A DNA stretch of 64,000 bases from Caldilineaceae bacterium (GTDB lineage: Bacteria > Chloroflexota > Anaerolineae > Caldilineales > Caldilineaceae): assembly GCA_020846635.1 (NCBI GenBank), contig JADLDO010000027.1, positions 1 to 64,000 on the forward strand, given 5' to 3'. Every line of letters begins with the position of its first letter. The stretch's first letter is position 1. Below are positions 17,338 to 26,184 of this stretch, one piece after another. Below the pieces are notes generated by a model. The model saw only the letters and a program-made list of their open reading frames with translations, ran no database searches and was not told the DNA's origin. The position numbers and the translations under genes are program-made.

Positions 17338-18111
17338 TCACGCCCCAACCAATGCAAACACCCGCACAGGACTCCCCGACCCCTGCACAATCTTCAACGG
17401 TGCAGCAACTACCACCGCACCCTGCGGCGGCAGTTGGTCAAGATTCGCCAAGCTCGCCAAACCATACTTGCCCGCACCATGCATAATATTGTGCGCCGGG
17501 AAGGGCGGATCAAAGCCTCCTGCCTGCCCGGCATCGGTCCCCACAGTCTCCACACCGACGCCCTTCACATCACGCTCATGGGCCAGATAGCGTAGCGCAT
17601 CGGCATCAAAACCAGGCGTATGCGAATCGTTGAGGAAGTCACTGCCCGTACGCTTGCTCCAGTCTGTACGCAAAAGCAGCCAAGCCCCCGCCGGGATCGC
17701 GCCATGCTGCGCTTCCCACGCCTGGATGTAGGCGCGCGTCACCAGAAAATCCGGGTCAGCCGCGGCCTCCCGGCTCGCATCAATCACGCAGGCAGGGCCA
17801 ATAAAGCGCTCGACAGGCAGCGCATCGGTCGTATTGTTGGCTAGCTCACGCCCCGTAATCCAGTGGGCGGGCGCGTCAAAATGCGTACCCGTATGCTCGC
17901 CCAAGTGCAGCGTGTTCCAATACCAGGCAGGCCCCGTGTCATCATATTGGCAAATACATTCGATGGTGAGCGGTGGCGATTGCCCAAAGATCGGTGGCAA
18001 GTTAATGACGGGTGTCTCCGGTGACAAGGGCTGGGTCAAATCGACCACACGCACCTGCCCACTCTGGAGCGCATCCGTCAGGGCAGCCAAGAGTTGAGCG
18101 GTCTGTTGCAT
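17338..18111 (-). CDS. Cyclase-family metal-dependent hydrolase (kynurenine formamidase-like)
   Basis: A 257-residue hydrolase of the cyclase/KynB/isatin-hydrolase family, which opens amides or cyclic amides with a divalent metal. The metal-binding motif HTGTHFDAPAHW (His73, His77, Asp79, His83) is complete. The start at 18111 has AGAGGAG upstream; a longer frame to 18231 runs through a repeat and lacks a ribosome site. It lies 130 bases downstream of the ThDP decarboxylase pair on the same strand and is probably part of that operon, with a degenerate REP-like repeat in the gap. The joint substrate is unknown. Confidence 0.85.
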   Translation of the reverse strand: MQQTAQLLAALTDALQSGQVRVVDLTQPLSPETPVINLPPIFGQSPPLTIECICQYDDTGPAWYWNTLHLGEHTGTHFDAPAHWITGRELANNTTDALPVERFIGPACVIDASREAAADPDFLVTRAYIQAWEAQHGAIPAGAWLLLRTDWSKRTGSDFLNDSHTPGFDADALRYLAHERDVKGVGVETVGTDAGQAGGFDPPFPAHNIMHGAGKYGLASLANLDQLPPQGAVVVAAPLKIVQGSGSPVRVFALVGA

Positions 18112-18176
18112 TGCGGACTCCTCTAGCTTTTCGTGTAAATGAGATATTTGCTTGATAGCAACGCGTGGAGATAACT

Positions 18177-18216
18177 CTCCCGGAAGCTTCGGACGGGAGC
18201 CCTCTGGGCGCGGGAG
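18177..18216. repeat. Degenerate REP-like repeat, copy 4
   Basis: The left arm CTCCCGGAAGC is intact (18177-18187), but the right arm is reduced to CGGGAG (18211-18216), with an alternative CGGGAG at 18194-18199. It lies inside the decarboxylase-cyclase operon, between the two genes. Confidence 0.5.
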
Positions 18217-18241
18217 GGTAGCATTGGTCATGACAAGAGCG

Positions 18242-18829
18242 TCAAGCGGGCACGACCTGCCGCTGCTTTTCGCGGATGAAACGCTCGAAGCGAAATGCGT
18301 TTTCCGGCAGCTTCAAATCCATACCATAATGATCCGGCCCGGTCGCCTCCACTTTGGCGACGATCACACTCAACTCGTGACGGTCGAACGCATCCGCCAC
18401 AGCCTCCATAAACTCATAGAAGCTGTTCGCCGTCGCCACGTTGGCAATTCCGGCACCGCGCGCAATGGCGGCTAAGTCGGTAATCCCGCTGGTCGTGTGC
18501 GAAGCAAAGCCGCCTGTGGAAAGCAGGCTGCCATTGTCAAAGATGATATGCACCAAATTAGAGGGAGAATAGCGCGCCAGCGTCGCCAGTGTGCCCAGGT
18601 TCATCAACACGGAACCATCACCATCCAGCACCAGCACCCTCTCGTCGGGCAGATTCAGCGCCAAACCCAGCCCAATCGAAGAAGCCAGCCCCATCGCGTG
18701 CTCCAAATAGAAGAAATTCTCGCGATGGCCCAGATCATACAACTCCTGCGCGCAGGCCCCCATGATCGTGACCACCAGCCATTGATCCAACTCTCCATAG
18801 AGCGCCTCAATGCATTGTGAGCGTTTCAT
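18242..18829 (-). CDS. ThDP-dependent decarboxylase, beta (ThDP-binding) subunit, ComE-like
   Basis: A 195-residue protein equal to the C-terminal ThDP-binding domain of 2-oxoacid decarboxylases. The ThDP/Mg motif starts with GDG (residues 70-72) and closes with an Asn near residue 99 (IIFDN). Size and sequence match the beta subunit of sulfopyruvate decarboxylase (ComE) and phosphonopyruvate-type enzymes, which need a separate alpha subunit. That subunit is encoded immediately upstream with a 4-base ATGA overlap. Sulfopyruvate, phosphonopyruvate or another 3-carbon oxoacid could be the substrate; neither coenzyme M nor phosphonate genes are in the window. Confidence 0.85.
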   Translation of the reverse strand: MKRSQCIEALYGELDQWLVVTIMGACAQELYDLGHRENFFYLEHAMGLASSIGLGLALNLPDERVLVLDGDGSVLMNLGTLATLARYSPSNLVHIIFDNGSLLSTGGFASHTTSGITDLAAIARGAGIANVATANSFYEFMEAVADAFDRHELSVIVAKVEATGPDHYGMDLKLPENAFRFERFIREKQRQVVPA

Positions 18830-19368
18830 CTCTGACTTCCTTCACTTTCTGCCAACTCCTCACCTTCCATCAAATCACGCGTCAACAGCAAGGCAACCGG
18901 CGACAACGAGCTCTGAGAAAAGGTGTACGCTTCACGAACCTGCCGGGCAATCTGCTTCGGATCGCGCGCATAGTCAAATGGAATCCCTAGCCCACGCAAG
19001 ACCGGCTCGGTGACAATGCCGCCGCGCGTATGCCACGGATAGGGTTCGCCCATATGGCCGCGATGCGCAATCAACATGCAAAGCGGCACGCTGTACAGCA
19101 TCGACAGCGAAACAATGCCGTTGATCGATCCCAAAAAGCCGTGGTTCTGCATCAGCAGCAGATTGGGCGTTCCGGCAAAATGGGCTCCTGCGGCGATACC
19201 AATGGCTTCTTCCTCCTTCGCCACCTCAATCAGCCGCATCTCCGGGTCGTCATCTGCCATTTGCAGCAGATAGATCAGCCAAGTCTCAGGCAGCGCCGTG
19301 ATAAAGCGAATCCCCGCGCTCTTAATGCCTTCATAAACTGCTTTTGAATTCTCGCGTGAAACAGTCAC
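18826..19368 (-). CDS. ThDP-dependent decarboxylase, alpha subunit, ComD-like
   Basis: A 180-residue partner of the preceding subunit, corresponding to the N-terminal pyrimidine-binding domain of ThDP enzymes. The activating glutamate lies in the run KEEEAIGIAAGAHFAG (Glu52-54). The opening region (GIKSAGIRFITALPETWL) is typical of sulfopyruvate decarboxylase alpha. Split alpha/beta subunits, each under 200 residues, are characteristic of ComDE, as opposed to the fused bacterial phosphonopyruvate decarboxylase. First gene of a three-gene operon with ComE-like and cyclase-like genes. Confidence 0.85.
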   Translation of the reverse strand: MTVSRENSKAVYEGIKSAGIRFITALPETWLIYLLQMADDDPEMRLIEVAKEEEAIGIAAGAHFAGTPNLLLMQNHGFLGSINGIVSLSMLYSVPLCMLIAHRGHMGEPYPWHTRGGIVTEPVLRGLGIPFDYARDPKQIARQVREAYTFSQSSLSPVALLLTRDLMEGEELAESEGSQR

Positions 19369-19489
19369 AGCGATTCTCCTCCAGATTCACACAGCAGGCT
19401 AAGCAAATTGGCCTCTCTCCAGCAACCCGCTACAATCCAAAATACACCGGCTTATGCGCATAAGCGATACTTGGACAAGGCAGGCAGCC

Positions 19490-20062
19490 ATGACCACACC
19501 CGACGATCCAACGATCCCGATTCTCAGCGGCACAAATCTACGGCTGCGCCCACCTCAATTCAGCGACATAGCCGATCGCCAGCGTCATGGACGCAACGGT
19601 GAATTTCGACGCATGGTCGGCGCCCAAGAACAAAGTGACAGCCCTATGAGTTACGCTGATGCGGAACAGTGGTATGATAATGTACGATACCAACCTCATG
19701 GCTGGATGCTTGAATGGCAAGGACGCGCCATCGGTCATGCTCGCCTCCATCAGCTTGACACTGCCAACCACCGCGCCCGCTATGCCATCGGCATCTTTGA
19801 CCCCACCTGTTGGGGGCGCGGCTTCGGCACCGAGGCCACCACATTGATCTTGGGCTATGCCTTCAATGTACTAAAGCTCCACCGCGTTGATTTGTGCGTC
19901 CTCGCCTACAACCAGCGCGCTATTCGCGCCTATGCGAAGGCAGGTTTTGTGCAGGAAGGCATTGAGCGGGAAGGTGTTTGGATTGCTGGACGTTGGGAGT
20001 CTGATATATGGATGAGCATTTTAGAGCAGGAATACCGCGCTCGCCATGCCACCACAAGATAG
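19490..20062 (+). CDS. GNAT-family N-acetyltransferase (RimJ/RimL-like)
   Basis: A 190-residue acetyltransferase that moves an acetyl group from acetyl-CoA to an amine, often a protein N-terminus or small molecule. The core GNAT pattern is present: YAIGIFDPTCWGRGFGTEA holds the CoA-binding loop (about residues 103-121), followed by LHRVDLCVLAYNQRAIRAY and a Gly-Phe-Val-Gln-Glu-Gly motif. The start at 19490 has AAGG 9 bases upstream; a longer frame to 19454 adds 12 residues without family support. Monocistronic, diverging from the ThDP decarboxylase operon and ended by the hairpin at 20076-20104. Confidence 0.82.
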   Translation: MTTPDDPTIPILSGTNLRLRPPQFSDIADRQRHGRNGEFRRMVGAQEQSDSPMSYADAEQWYDNVRYQPHGWMLEWQGRAIGHARLHQLDTANHRARYAIGIFDPTCWGRGFGTEATTLILGYAFNVLKLHRVDLCVLAYNQRAIRAYAKAGFVQEGIEREGVWIAGRWESDIWMSILEQEYRARHATTR

Positions 20063-20075
20063 CTGATAGACAGGA

Positions 20076-20104
20076 GGCGACAGGCGGAAACTCCACCTGT
20101 CGCC
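20076..20104. terminator. Hairpin between convergent genes
   Basis: 9-bp stem GGCGACAGG (20076-20084) with CCTGTCGCC (20096-20104), 11-base loop containing two further possible pairs. It lacks a strong T-run but sits between the convergent GNAT gene and oligopeptide operon, so it may slow or end both transcripts. Confidence 0.5.
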
Positions 20105-20122
20105 CATCCTCTTCAAAATTTG

Positions 20123-21166
20123 CTACACGACGCCAGAGGCGACGCCATTTCCGGCAAAGTCGGACTTCTTCGACTTAAAGAGTGTCCCTAATTCTTCACC
20201 CGGCAAAACCGGCTGTTCATCATACAGAAAACACGACGCCACATGATGCTCGTCGATTTGATAGAGTGGGGGGCGTTGTACCTTACACTTCTCCATCACA
20301 TGGGGACAGCGCCCGGCGAACTTACAGCCGGTCTGCGAGGCCACAGATTTATCATCATCCATCGCGATGATCTCTTGCTGGCCCCATTGCCGGCTCAGAT
20401 CGGGCCACGGAACCGAATCGATCAGTAGCTGGGTATAGGGATGTTTCGGTTCGGTAATCACCTGATCGACATCACCCGCTTCCATCACGGAGCCGCGATA
20501 GAGGATGATGATGTAATCGCTGACATGATAGGCGGTGGTCAAGTCATGCGTGATATAGAGGATGGTCACTCCCAATTCTCTTTTGAGCTTATGCAGGCTC
20601 TCCAGAATGGTCGCACGCAGCGACGCGTCCACCATCGACACCGGCTCATCGGCAATGAGCAGCTTTGGGCGCATCAGCAAGGCACGCGCCACAGCCAACC
20701 GTTGGCGCTGCCCGCCGCTCAATTGGTGGGGAAAACGCCCCAATGTCTCCTCTGGTCGCAGCCCCACGCTCACCAGGGATGCCTCCATCATCTCCCGCGC
20801 CTCAGCCTCCGACTTCGCCAACTTGAAATTGGCGATAGGCACTTCCATAATGTGATCCACCTTATAGAAGGGATTATACGCGGCAAAAGGGTCTTGAAAA
20901 ACCGCTTGTACTTCCTTGCGAAAGACTGTAAGGTCACGCCCAGAGAGTTTGTGCAGGTCTTGCCCCTTATAGAAGATCTGACCTGTGCTTGGCGGCATGA
21001 AACCAAGCGCCATCATGCCCATTGTCGTCTTGCCGCTTCCGCTCTCACCGGCAATGGAAATGATGCTCGGCTTATCATCGTCCACCGAAAACGAAATATC
21101 GTCCAATGCAACTGTGCCACCCTTGAAAACCTTAGTGACTCTCCGCAGTTCCAATAGATGGCTCAT
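20123..21166 (-). CDS. Opp/Dpp-type ABC transporter ATPase (second)
   Basis: A 347-residue ATPase of the peptide/nickel (OppF/DppF) family. It carries Walker A GESGSGKTTMG, signature [16 protein letters not shown] and Walker B LLIADEPVSM. The C-terminal extension includes the Cys-rich oligopeptide-transporter motif (GCKFAGRCPHVMEKC). The start at 21166 overlaps the stop of the preceding ATPase by ATGA, so translation is coupled; a longer frame to 21256 would run deep into that gene. Last gene of the five-gene importer operon. The two ATPases form a heterodimer under the two permeases. Confidence 0.92.
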   Translation of the reverse strand: MSHLLELRRVTKVFKGGTVALDDISFSVDDDKPSIISIAGESGSGKTTMGMMALGFMPPSTGQIFYKGQDLHKLSGRDLTVFRKEVQAVFQDPFAAYNPFYKVDHIMEVPIANFKLAKSEAEAREMMEASLVSVGLRPEETLGRFPHQLSGGQRQRLAVARALLMRPKLLIADEPVSMVDASLRATILESLHKLKRELGVTILYITHDLTTAYHVSDYIIILYRGSVMEAGDVDQVITEPKHPYTQLLIDSVPWPDLSRQWGQQEIIAMDDDKSVASQTGCKFAGRCPHVMEKCKVQRPPLYQIDEHHVASCFLYDEQPVLPGEELGTLFKSKKSDFAGNGVASGVV

Positions 21167-22188
21167 GATCGTGTCGTCCCATCGGAAATGGTACCAGAAA
21201 ATGCACCGGCAACCTCGCCGGGTACGGAATCGGGATACAGATGGCAAGCAGCCCAATGATTAGGCTTATGCATGGCAAAGGCGGGATCGATCTCTTTGCA
21301 GATCGGCATGGCATGGGGACAGCGATCGTTAAAGACGCAGCCCGGCGGCAGATCACGCAGCAAAGGAGTAATCCCCGGAATACCGCGGAAGATGCCTCGC
21401 TTGCCCAAAACAGGCAAAGAACTGATCAACAGTTGAGTATAGGGATGCAGCGGCTCGGTAAAGATGTCCTCGACGCTGCCCAATTCCGCCATTTTCCCCG
21501 CATACATCACCGCTAAACGGTCAACGAACTGCGCCATCAACCCCATATCATGGCCGATTAGGATCACAGCACTGCCCATCTCTTTTTGAATTCGCCCGAT
21601 GGTCTGCATGACCTGGCGCTGCGTAACCACATCCAGAGCGCTGGTTGGCTCATCGGCAATGATGACCTTCGGAGCCATGACGATGGCAATGGCAATACAA
21701 GCGCGCTGCTTCATGCCACCGCTCAATTCGTGCGGATACATCTCCCCAACGCGGGGGTCTAGCTCTACGGCCCGCAGTGAATCGCGCGCAACCTGCTCCA
21801 TCTGCGCTCGGGTCAGCCCCAAATCGTGATCAACCATTGTATCAATCAGTTGATCCTTGATCTTCATCACGGGGTTCAGCGAGTTCATTGCGCCCTGTGG
21901 CACCATACTAATCTGGTTGGCGCGTACCTGGCGCATCTCATCTTCGGTCAATTTGGTCAGGTCGATGTCACCTAGCAAAATTTGGCCGCCCGCAATGCTT
22001 CCTGGGGGCTTGATCATGCGCAGAATCGCCAATGCCATTGTCGATTTGCCCGAACCCGATTCACCGACCAATCCCAATCGTTCACCAGGCTTTAGGTCAA
22101 AGCTAATGTTATTGTTGGCGTACACCACCCCTGCGTCTGTGTAATATTGCACGTCAAGGTTCTGCACACGCAGCACATAATCGTTCAT
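21163..22188 (-). CDS. Opp/Dpp-type ABC transporter ATPase (first)
   Basis: A 341-residue ATPase of the OppD/DppD family with Walker A GESGSGKSTMALAILR, signature LSGGMKQRACIAIAI and Walker B VIIADEPTSALD. The C-terminal Cys-rich motif (GCVFNDRCPHAMPIC) characteristic of these importers is present. It overlaps the upstream permease gene by 4 bases. The ATPase pair is more diverged from each other than a duplication within the operon would give, as is usual for OppD/OppF. Confidence 0.92.
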   Translation of the reverse strand: MNDYVLRVQNLDVQYYTDAGVVYANNNISFDLKPGERLGLVGESGSGKSTMALAILRMIKPPGSIAGGQILLGDIDLTKLTEDEMRQVRANQISMVPQGAMNSLNPVMKIKDQLIDTMVDHDLGLTRAQMEQVARDSLRAVELDPRVGEMYPHELSGGMKQRACIAIAIVMAPKVIIADEPTSALDVVTQRQVMQTIGRIQKEMGSAVILIGHDMGLMAQFVDRLAVMYAGKMAELGSVEDIFTEPLHPYTQLLISSLPVLGKRGIFRGIPGITPLLRDLPPGCVFNDRCPHAMPICKEIDPAFAMHKPNHWAACHLYPDSVPGEVAGAFSGTISDGTTRS

Positions 22189-23045
22189 GCGGTCCTCCGT
22201 ACCCTGGGATTCGCCAACTCATCCAGCCCGACAGAGATCAAGAATAACATGATGAAGATGACGACAATCACCGAGATTGGTACGGCTGCCCACCACCACA
22301 TCCCACGGACAAAAGCATTCTGCGTCATGACCCAATAGATGGTGACACCCAACGTGGGGTCACGCTGAGGCCCAAGCCCCAACGCGGCAAGACCGATGGA
22401 AGCAAAGATAGCGCCCGTAGTCGAACCGACCAGACTTGCACCCAAATAGGGCAGCAGGTTGGGGATGAGCTCACGGAAAATGATACCCGGCCCGCTCATG
22501 CCATTCAGCCGCGCCATCATCACATAGGGTCGCTCACGCATGGTCAGCACTTGGGATCGAATCGTCCGTGTCGGCCCCAACCAGGCCAGCAAGGCGATAA
22601 TCAGCGCCATGCCGTTGACATCAATCGATTGGTTTCCCAATGCAGAGGCGATCACCACCAGGATCAGTAGGCCCGGCACCGTCAGCAACACATCGACCAC
22701 CAGGCGCACAATAAAGTCAAACGTGCCGCCATAAAAGGCAGCGGTAAAGCCCAACGCTGTGCCCACGGCGACGCCGATGACACCCGCGATCAGGCCAATC
22801 CGAATGGTGAGCCACGTTCCGGCAACAGCCACCGCAAAGAGATCACGGCCCTGTCCGTCGGTGCCAAATGGAAATTCCCAAGAGGGAGGGCGGCTGGCTG
22901 GTGCTGCCAGTGGATAGGCAGAGGCCGCATCCGTGAAAAAAGAACCAACCACCGTAAAGACAATCAAGGCTAATAACAGACCCAACCCTGCACCGAGGCT
23001 GGGGTTGCGCCGAATATAGCGCAACATGATAAAGAAGCTAGACAT
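22185..23045 (-). CDS. Opp/Dpp-type ABC transporter permease (OppC/DppC-like)
   Basis: A 286-residue permease with one N-terminal membrane segment (about 19-36), the short extracytoplasmic domain seen in DppC (PFGTDGQGRDLFAV) and a five-helix transport domain. The ATPase-docking loop is LNGMSGPGIIFRELIPNLLP (about residues 178-197). It follows the other permease by 47 bases and overlaps the next gene by 4. Likely forms a heterodimeric channel with that permease. Confidence 0.9.
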   Translation of the reverse strand: MSSFFIMLRYIRRNPSLGAGLGLLLALIVFTVVGSFFTDAASAYPLAAPASRPPSWEFPFGTDGQGRDLFAVAVAGTWLTIRIGLIAGVIGVAVGTALGFTAAFYGGTFDFIVRLVVDVLLTVPGLLILVVIASALGNQSIDVNGMALIIALLAWLGPTRTIRSQVLTMRERPYVMMARLNGMSGPGIIFRELIPNLLPYLGASLVGSTTGAIFASIGLAALGLGPQRDPTLGVTIYWVMTQNAFVRGMWWWAAVPISVIVVIFIMLFLISVGLDELANPRVRRTA

Positions 23046-23092
23046 TCATTCCTCTTTTTTCAAAATACTCGTTACCATCAACCTGCGCGCCT

Positions 23093-24097
23093 CTACTCAT
23101 AGGTAATACGCGGGTCGAGCAACGGGTAGATCATATCCATCACGAACATGGCAACACCGATGGCGACAATCAAAATAAACACGACCCCGTAGATCGTGAA
23201 ATAGTCAAGTTGCTGGATGGCGCGAGCCAAAAGCGAGCCAATGCCAGGATAGCCAAACACCAGTTCCACCAAAACCGCGCCCGAGACGATAAAACTAAAG
23301 GAGAGGGCAAGCCCGGTGACTTGCGGCAGCAGCGCATTACGCACCGCATATTTATAAAAGAGTCGCCAGCCCTTGAGCCCCTTTGCCTCGCCAAAAGTCA
23401 TATAATCTTCACCCTGCACAGTGACCATCATCCCGCGCATACCGATGGCCCAGCCACCAGCATTCGCCAGGATAATCGCCAGCGCAGGCAAGATGGCATG
23501 TTTCAAAATATCCAAGAAGAAACTAACGCTAAAGGAAGGGATCGTACCAATCGAATAGCCACCACCAAGCGGCAACAACTTCCACTGGAAGGCCACAAAA
23601 TAGATCAGGATTAACCCTAACAAGTAAAAGGGGACAGTCGACAACGTTAAGATCGGCGCGGCGAGATAGGCAAGCCAACGCGGTGAGCGCGGCCACGCAA
23701 TCAGCGCGCCAAGCAGCGTCCCTAAGATAAACGCTAATGCCGTGGTAACAGTCAGCAGCCCAAGTGTCCACGGCAAAGCTTCGCCGATCAATTGGCCCAC
23801 AGTCTTGGGGAAATTTGAAATAGAATAACCCAAGTCCAGCCGCGCCATATCGCCTAAATAGCGAAAATATTGCAGCCACAGAGGTTGGTCTAGCCCAAAC
23901 TTGACTTCATACGCTTTGACCATTTCATCAAAGCCCGGTGGAATATAGCCGCTGCGCGAAGCCTCCATCATCAGCTTTTCGCGCAGGGGATTTCTAGGGG
24001 TGATCTTGGGAATAAAAAAATTGAGCGTTGCCGCAGACCAGACAATCAACAGCAGCAAGCCCACGCGCTTTAGCACAAAACTCCATGTATATCGCAT
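23093..24097 (-). CDS. Opp/Dpp-type ABC transporter permease (OppB/DppB-like)
   Basis: A 334-residue permease with the usual N-terminal anchor helix and a long extracytoplasmic stretch, followed by five transport helices. The docking loop is AKGLKGWRLFYKYAVRNALL. The start at 24097 is ATG with AGGAG 8 bases upstream; a TTG one codon earlier is less likely. An intrinsic terminator lies between it and the upstream binding-protein gene, so it should be expressed below that gene. Confidence 0.9.
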   Translation of the reverse strand: MRYTWSFVLKRVGLLLLIVWSAATLNFFIPKITPRNPLREKLMMEASRSGYIPPGFDEMVKAYEVKFGLDQPLWLQYFRYLGDMARLDLGYSISNFPKTVGQLIGEALPWTLGLLTVTTALAFILGTLLGALIAWPRSPRWLAYLAAPILTLSTVPFYLLGLILIYFVAFQWKLLPLGGGYSIGTIPSFSVSFFLDILKHAILPALAIILANAGGWAIGMRGMMVTVQGEDYMTFGEAKGLKGWRLFYKYAVRNALLPQVTGLALSFSFIVSGAVLVELVFGYPGIGSLLARAIQQLDYFTIYGVVFILIVAIGVAMFVMDMIYPLLDPRITYE

Positions 24098-24135
24098 CAA
24101 ACAACTCCTACCCTAGCGGGGACATCTAAACAAAA

Positions 24136-24161
24136 GAGGGGTGGACGCCTGCCCACCCCTC
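24136..24161 (-). terminator. Intrinsic terminator between binding protein and permeases
   Basis: On the minus strand a 9-bp stem (GAGGGGTGG with CCACCCCTC), 8-base loop, is followed by TTTTGTTTAG (24135 downward). It lies 79 bases after the binding-protein stop. Partial termination here would give abundant binding protein and less transporter. Confidence 0.75.
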
Positions 24162-24239
24162 CGTCAGCAACTACGCGGTATTTTGCCGCAATGACCTAAG
24201 GCGTGACACGACCCAGCACATCCCCACTGCCGGAGAAAC

Positions 24240-26063
24240 TTAGGCGGTGGGTGTCATGTGTTGCAAAATCAGAGGCCAGGTCAAAGCCCAGAATGCGCCG
24301 TTGACATACGGGTCATCCTGAGTAGGCCAGCCGGTCCAGTAAGTCGTGTTGTACGGAATACGGTGCATCCACTGTTGGATGGGTGCATCAATCAGGTTGT
24401 CCAGGTAGATCTCCAACGCGGCGAGATAGAGATCCATGTAGGCCGCATCGTCCTTCGACATGGTCGCCATCTGTGCGAGAATGGCGTCATATTCCGCATT
24501 TTGGAAGCGAGAGTTAAAGGAGGTCGGCTCACCGATTGGGCGATAGAACTTGCTGGTGTACATGTCCATCGTATCAAACGGGTCGTTGATGCTGCCGCCA
24601 TGCCCATTGAGCCAAATCTTCTGCGTGCCGTCGCTGATGCGAGTGCCGTTGTCCGCAGGCGTGACAAACTCTGCCTCAAACCCGGCCTGGCGCAACTGCT
24701 CAGCAATGACCGGCCCGATGTCCGTAAAGACCTGCCAGCCGGAGATCGAGGCGGGCACGCGCTCGCCATCTTTGGCCCAGAAGCCGGCGCTGTCTTTGGC
24801 ATAGCCTTGACCTTCCATCAACGCCGCAGCCTTATCGAGGTTGAACTCGTTGGTGGGATATTTCTCCAACAATGGCTTGGCGGCCTCGAAGAAGGGTTCC
24901 AGCGGTGCGTAGCGAGGGAAGGGAAGCTCGGTCAGCGTACCGGAGCCTTCCAGTGCCACATCCAGCATTTGCTGGCGGTTGATTGAATAGCTGACTGCCC
25001 AGCGCATCTCTTTGGTCGTGAAGGGGCCGTCGGCGTGGTTGAACCACATCGAGGTGGGCCACCAGTCAATATAACCATAGGGAAGTTCACGCCCGGTGTG
25101 GGTGATGACATTCGGGTTCTGGGCCACTGCCTGCCCGATGGTCGTGGCGCGCAGGTCTAATGTAGAATCGACCTCATTGTTCACGACCATCTGTACCATG
25201 CGTGTATCATCGCTGTAGGGGATGAAGACCATGCGCTCGACCTGGGGCAACTGGGCAAAGCCGGTCGTAGCCCCCCACCAATCCTCACGCAGGTCCATGA
25301 TCTTTTGCTGCGTCGTCCAGGACACAATCTTGTATGGCCCAGACGCCACGGTCGCGCCGGTATCAGTATCATAGCCAAAGAAGCCGGTCATGTCCTCCAC
25401 GCCTTCATAGACATGTTGGGGGACAATCTTGATACCGGTATCAAACTTGAAGCAGAGATGGCTAAACATGAAGCGGGGTTTGGGCTCATTGAAGACAATG
25501 CGAACCGTCAGATCATCCACGGCTGTCGCTTCCGAGACCCACGCCGCGACTTCAGCGGAGTATTGGAGAATGGGGGCCTGTGCCTTCAGCATCGCAAAGG
25601 TGAACGCGACATCGTTGGCTGTGAAGGGCGTGCCATCACTCCAGGTGACTCCCTCACGAATGTTGATCACCAACTCTGTGAAGTCATCGTTATACTCATA
25701 GGCTGTCGCCAACCACGGGATAAACTCATCCGCAAAGGCCGAGTAGTAATAGAGTGGCTCCCACAGCGTATTGTTACCGATTTGGTGCGTAAAGCCTGTG
25801 GCATAGGGGTTGGCAATTCCCACGTCCGTAAACTGGGTGCCGTCACCACCAAAGACCAAGATCATCGTCCGGTCACGGGGCACATTGGCTAACCCGCTTA
25901 CATCTGCCGCCGCCGGGGCCGCCGCAGTTCCGGCCTCAGCCGTGGTTCCGGCTTGCGTTGCCTCCGGGATGGGTTGCGTGCCACAGGCAGCGGCCAGCAT
26001 ACCAAGTGAGGTAATGCCGCTAAGGCGCAGAAAATCGCGCCGGTTGACATTCAAGTCCTTCAT
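24240..26063 (-). CDS. Peptide/oligosaccharide ABC substrate-binding lipoprotein (family 5, Tat)
   Basis: A 607-residue family 5 solute-binding protein (OppA/DppA type). The N-terminus shows a twin-arginine motif (NRRDFLRLSG, residues 7-16) and a lipobox ending in Cys27 (LAAAC), so it is probably a Tat-exported lipoprotein. Family segments include INIREGVTWSDGTPFTANDV near 127-146. Family 5 proteins bind peptides, nickel or oligosaccharides (in several thermophiles, cello- or xylo-oligosaccharides); the ligand here cannot be told. AAGGAG precedes the start. First gene of the importer operon, separated from the permeases by a terminator. Confidence 0.92.
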   Translation of the reverse strand: MKDLNVNRRDFLRLSGITSLGMLAAACGTQPIPEATQAGTTAEAGTAAAPAAADVSGLANVPRDRTMILVFGGDGTQFTDVGIANPYATGFTHQIGNNTLWEPLYYYSAFADEFIPWLATAYEYNDDFTELVINIREGVTWSDGTPFTANDVAFTFAMLKAQAPILQYSAEVAAWVSEATAVDDLTVRIVFNEPKPRFMFSHLCFKFDTGIKIVPQHVYEGVEDMTGFFGYDTDTGATVASGPYKIVSWTTQQKIMDLREDWWGATTGFAQLPQVERMVFIPYSDDTRMVQMVVNNEVDSTLDLRATTIGQAVAQNPNVITHTGRELPYGYIDWWPTSMWFNHADGPFTTKEMRWAVSYSINRQQMLDVALEGSGTLTELPFPRYAPLEPFFEAAKPLLEKYPTNEFNLDKAAALMEGQGYAKDSAGFWAKDGERVPASISGWQVFTDIGPVIAEQLRQAGFEAEFVTPADNGTRISDGTQKIWLNGHGGSINDPFDTMDMYTSKFYRPIGEPTSFNSRFQNAEYDAILAQMATMSKDDAAYMDLYLAALEIYLDNLIDAPIQQWMHRIPYNTTYWTGWPTQDDPYVNGAFWALTWPLILQHMTPTA

Positions 26064-26141
26064 GAGAAATCTCCTTAGTGATTACGATCTTCTACTAACA
26101 ATCTTGTTGCAAACGACCTTGTTGCTAACTACAGAGTCCGA

Positions 26142-26184
26142 GTCACGACAAATGTGATTTCAAATGTAATCTTGTTGTCGTGAC
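26142..26184. promoter_or_regulatory. Inverted repeat in front of oligopeptide importer operon
   Basis: GTCACGACAA (26142-26151) and its perfect complement TTGTCGTGAC (26175-26184) flank 23 bases. Further out, AGAGT and ACTCT also pair. CTTGTTG occurs three times nearby (about 26103, 26119, 26172). It lies 80-120 bases upstream of the importer start codon, a plausible operator position. The remaining 26185-26606 stretch holds no gene that can be supported. Confidence 0.4.
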
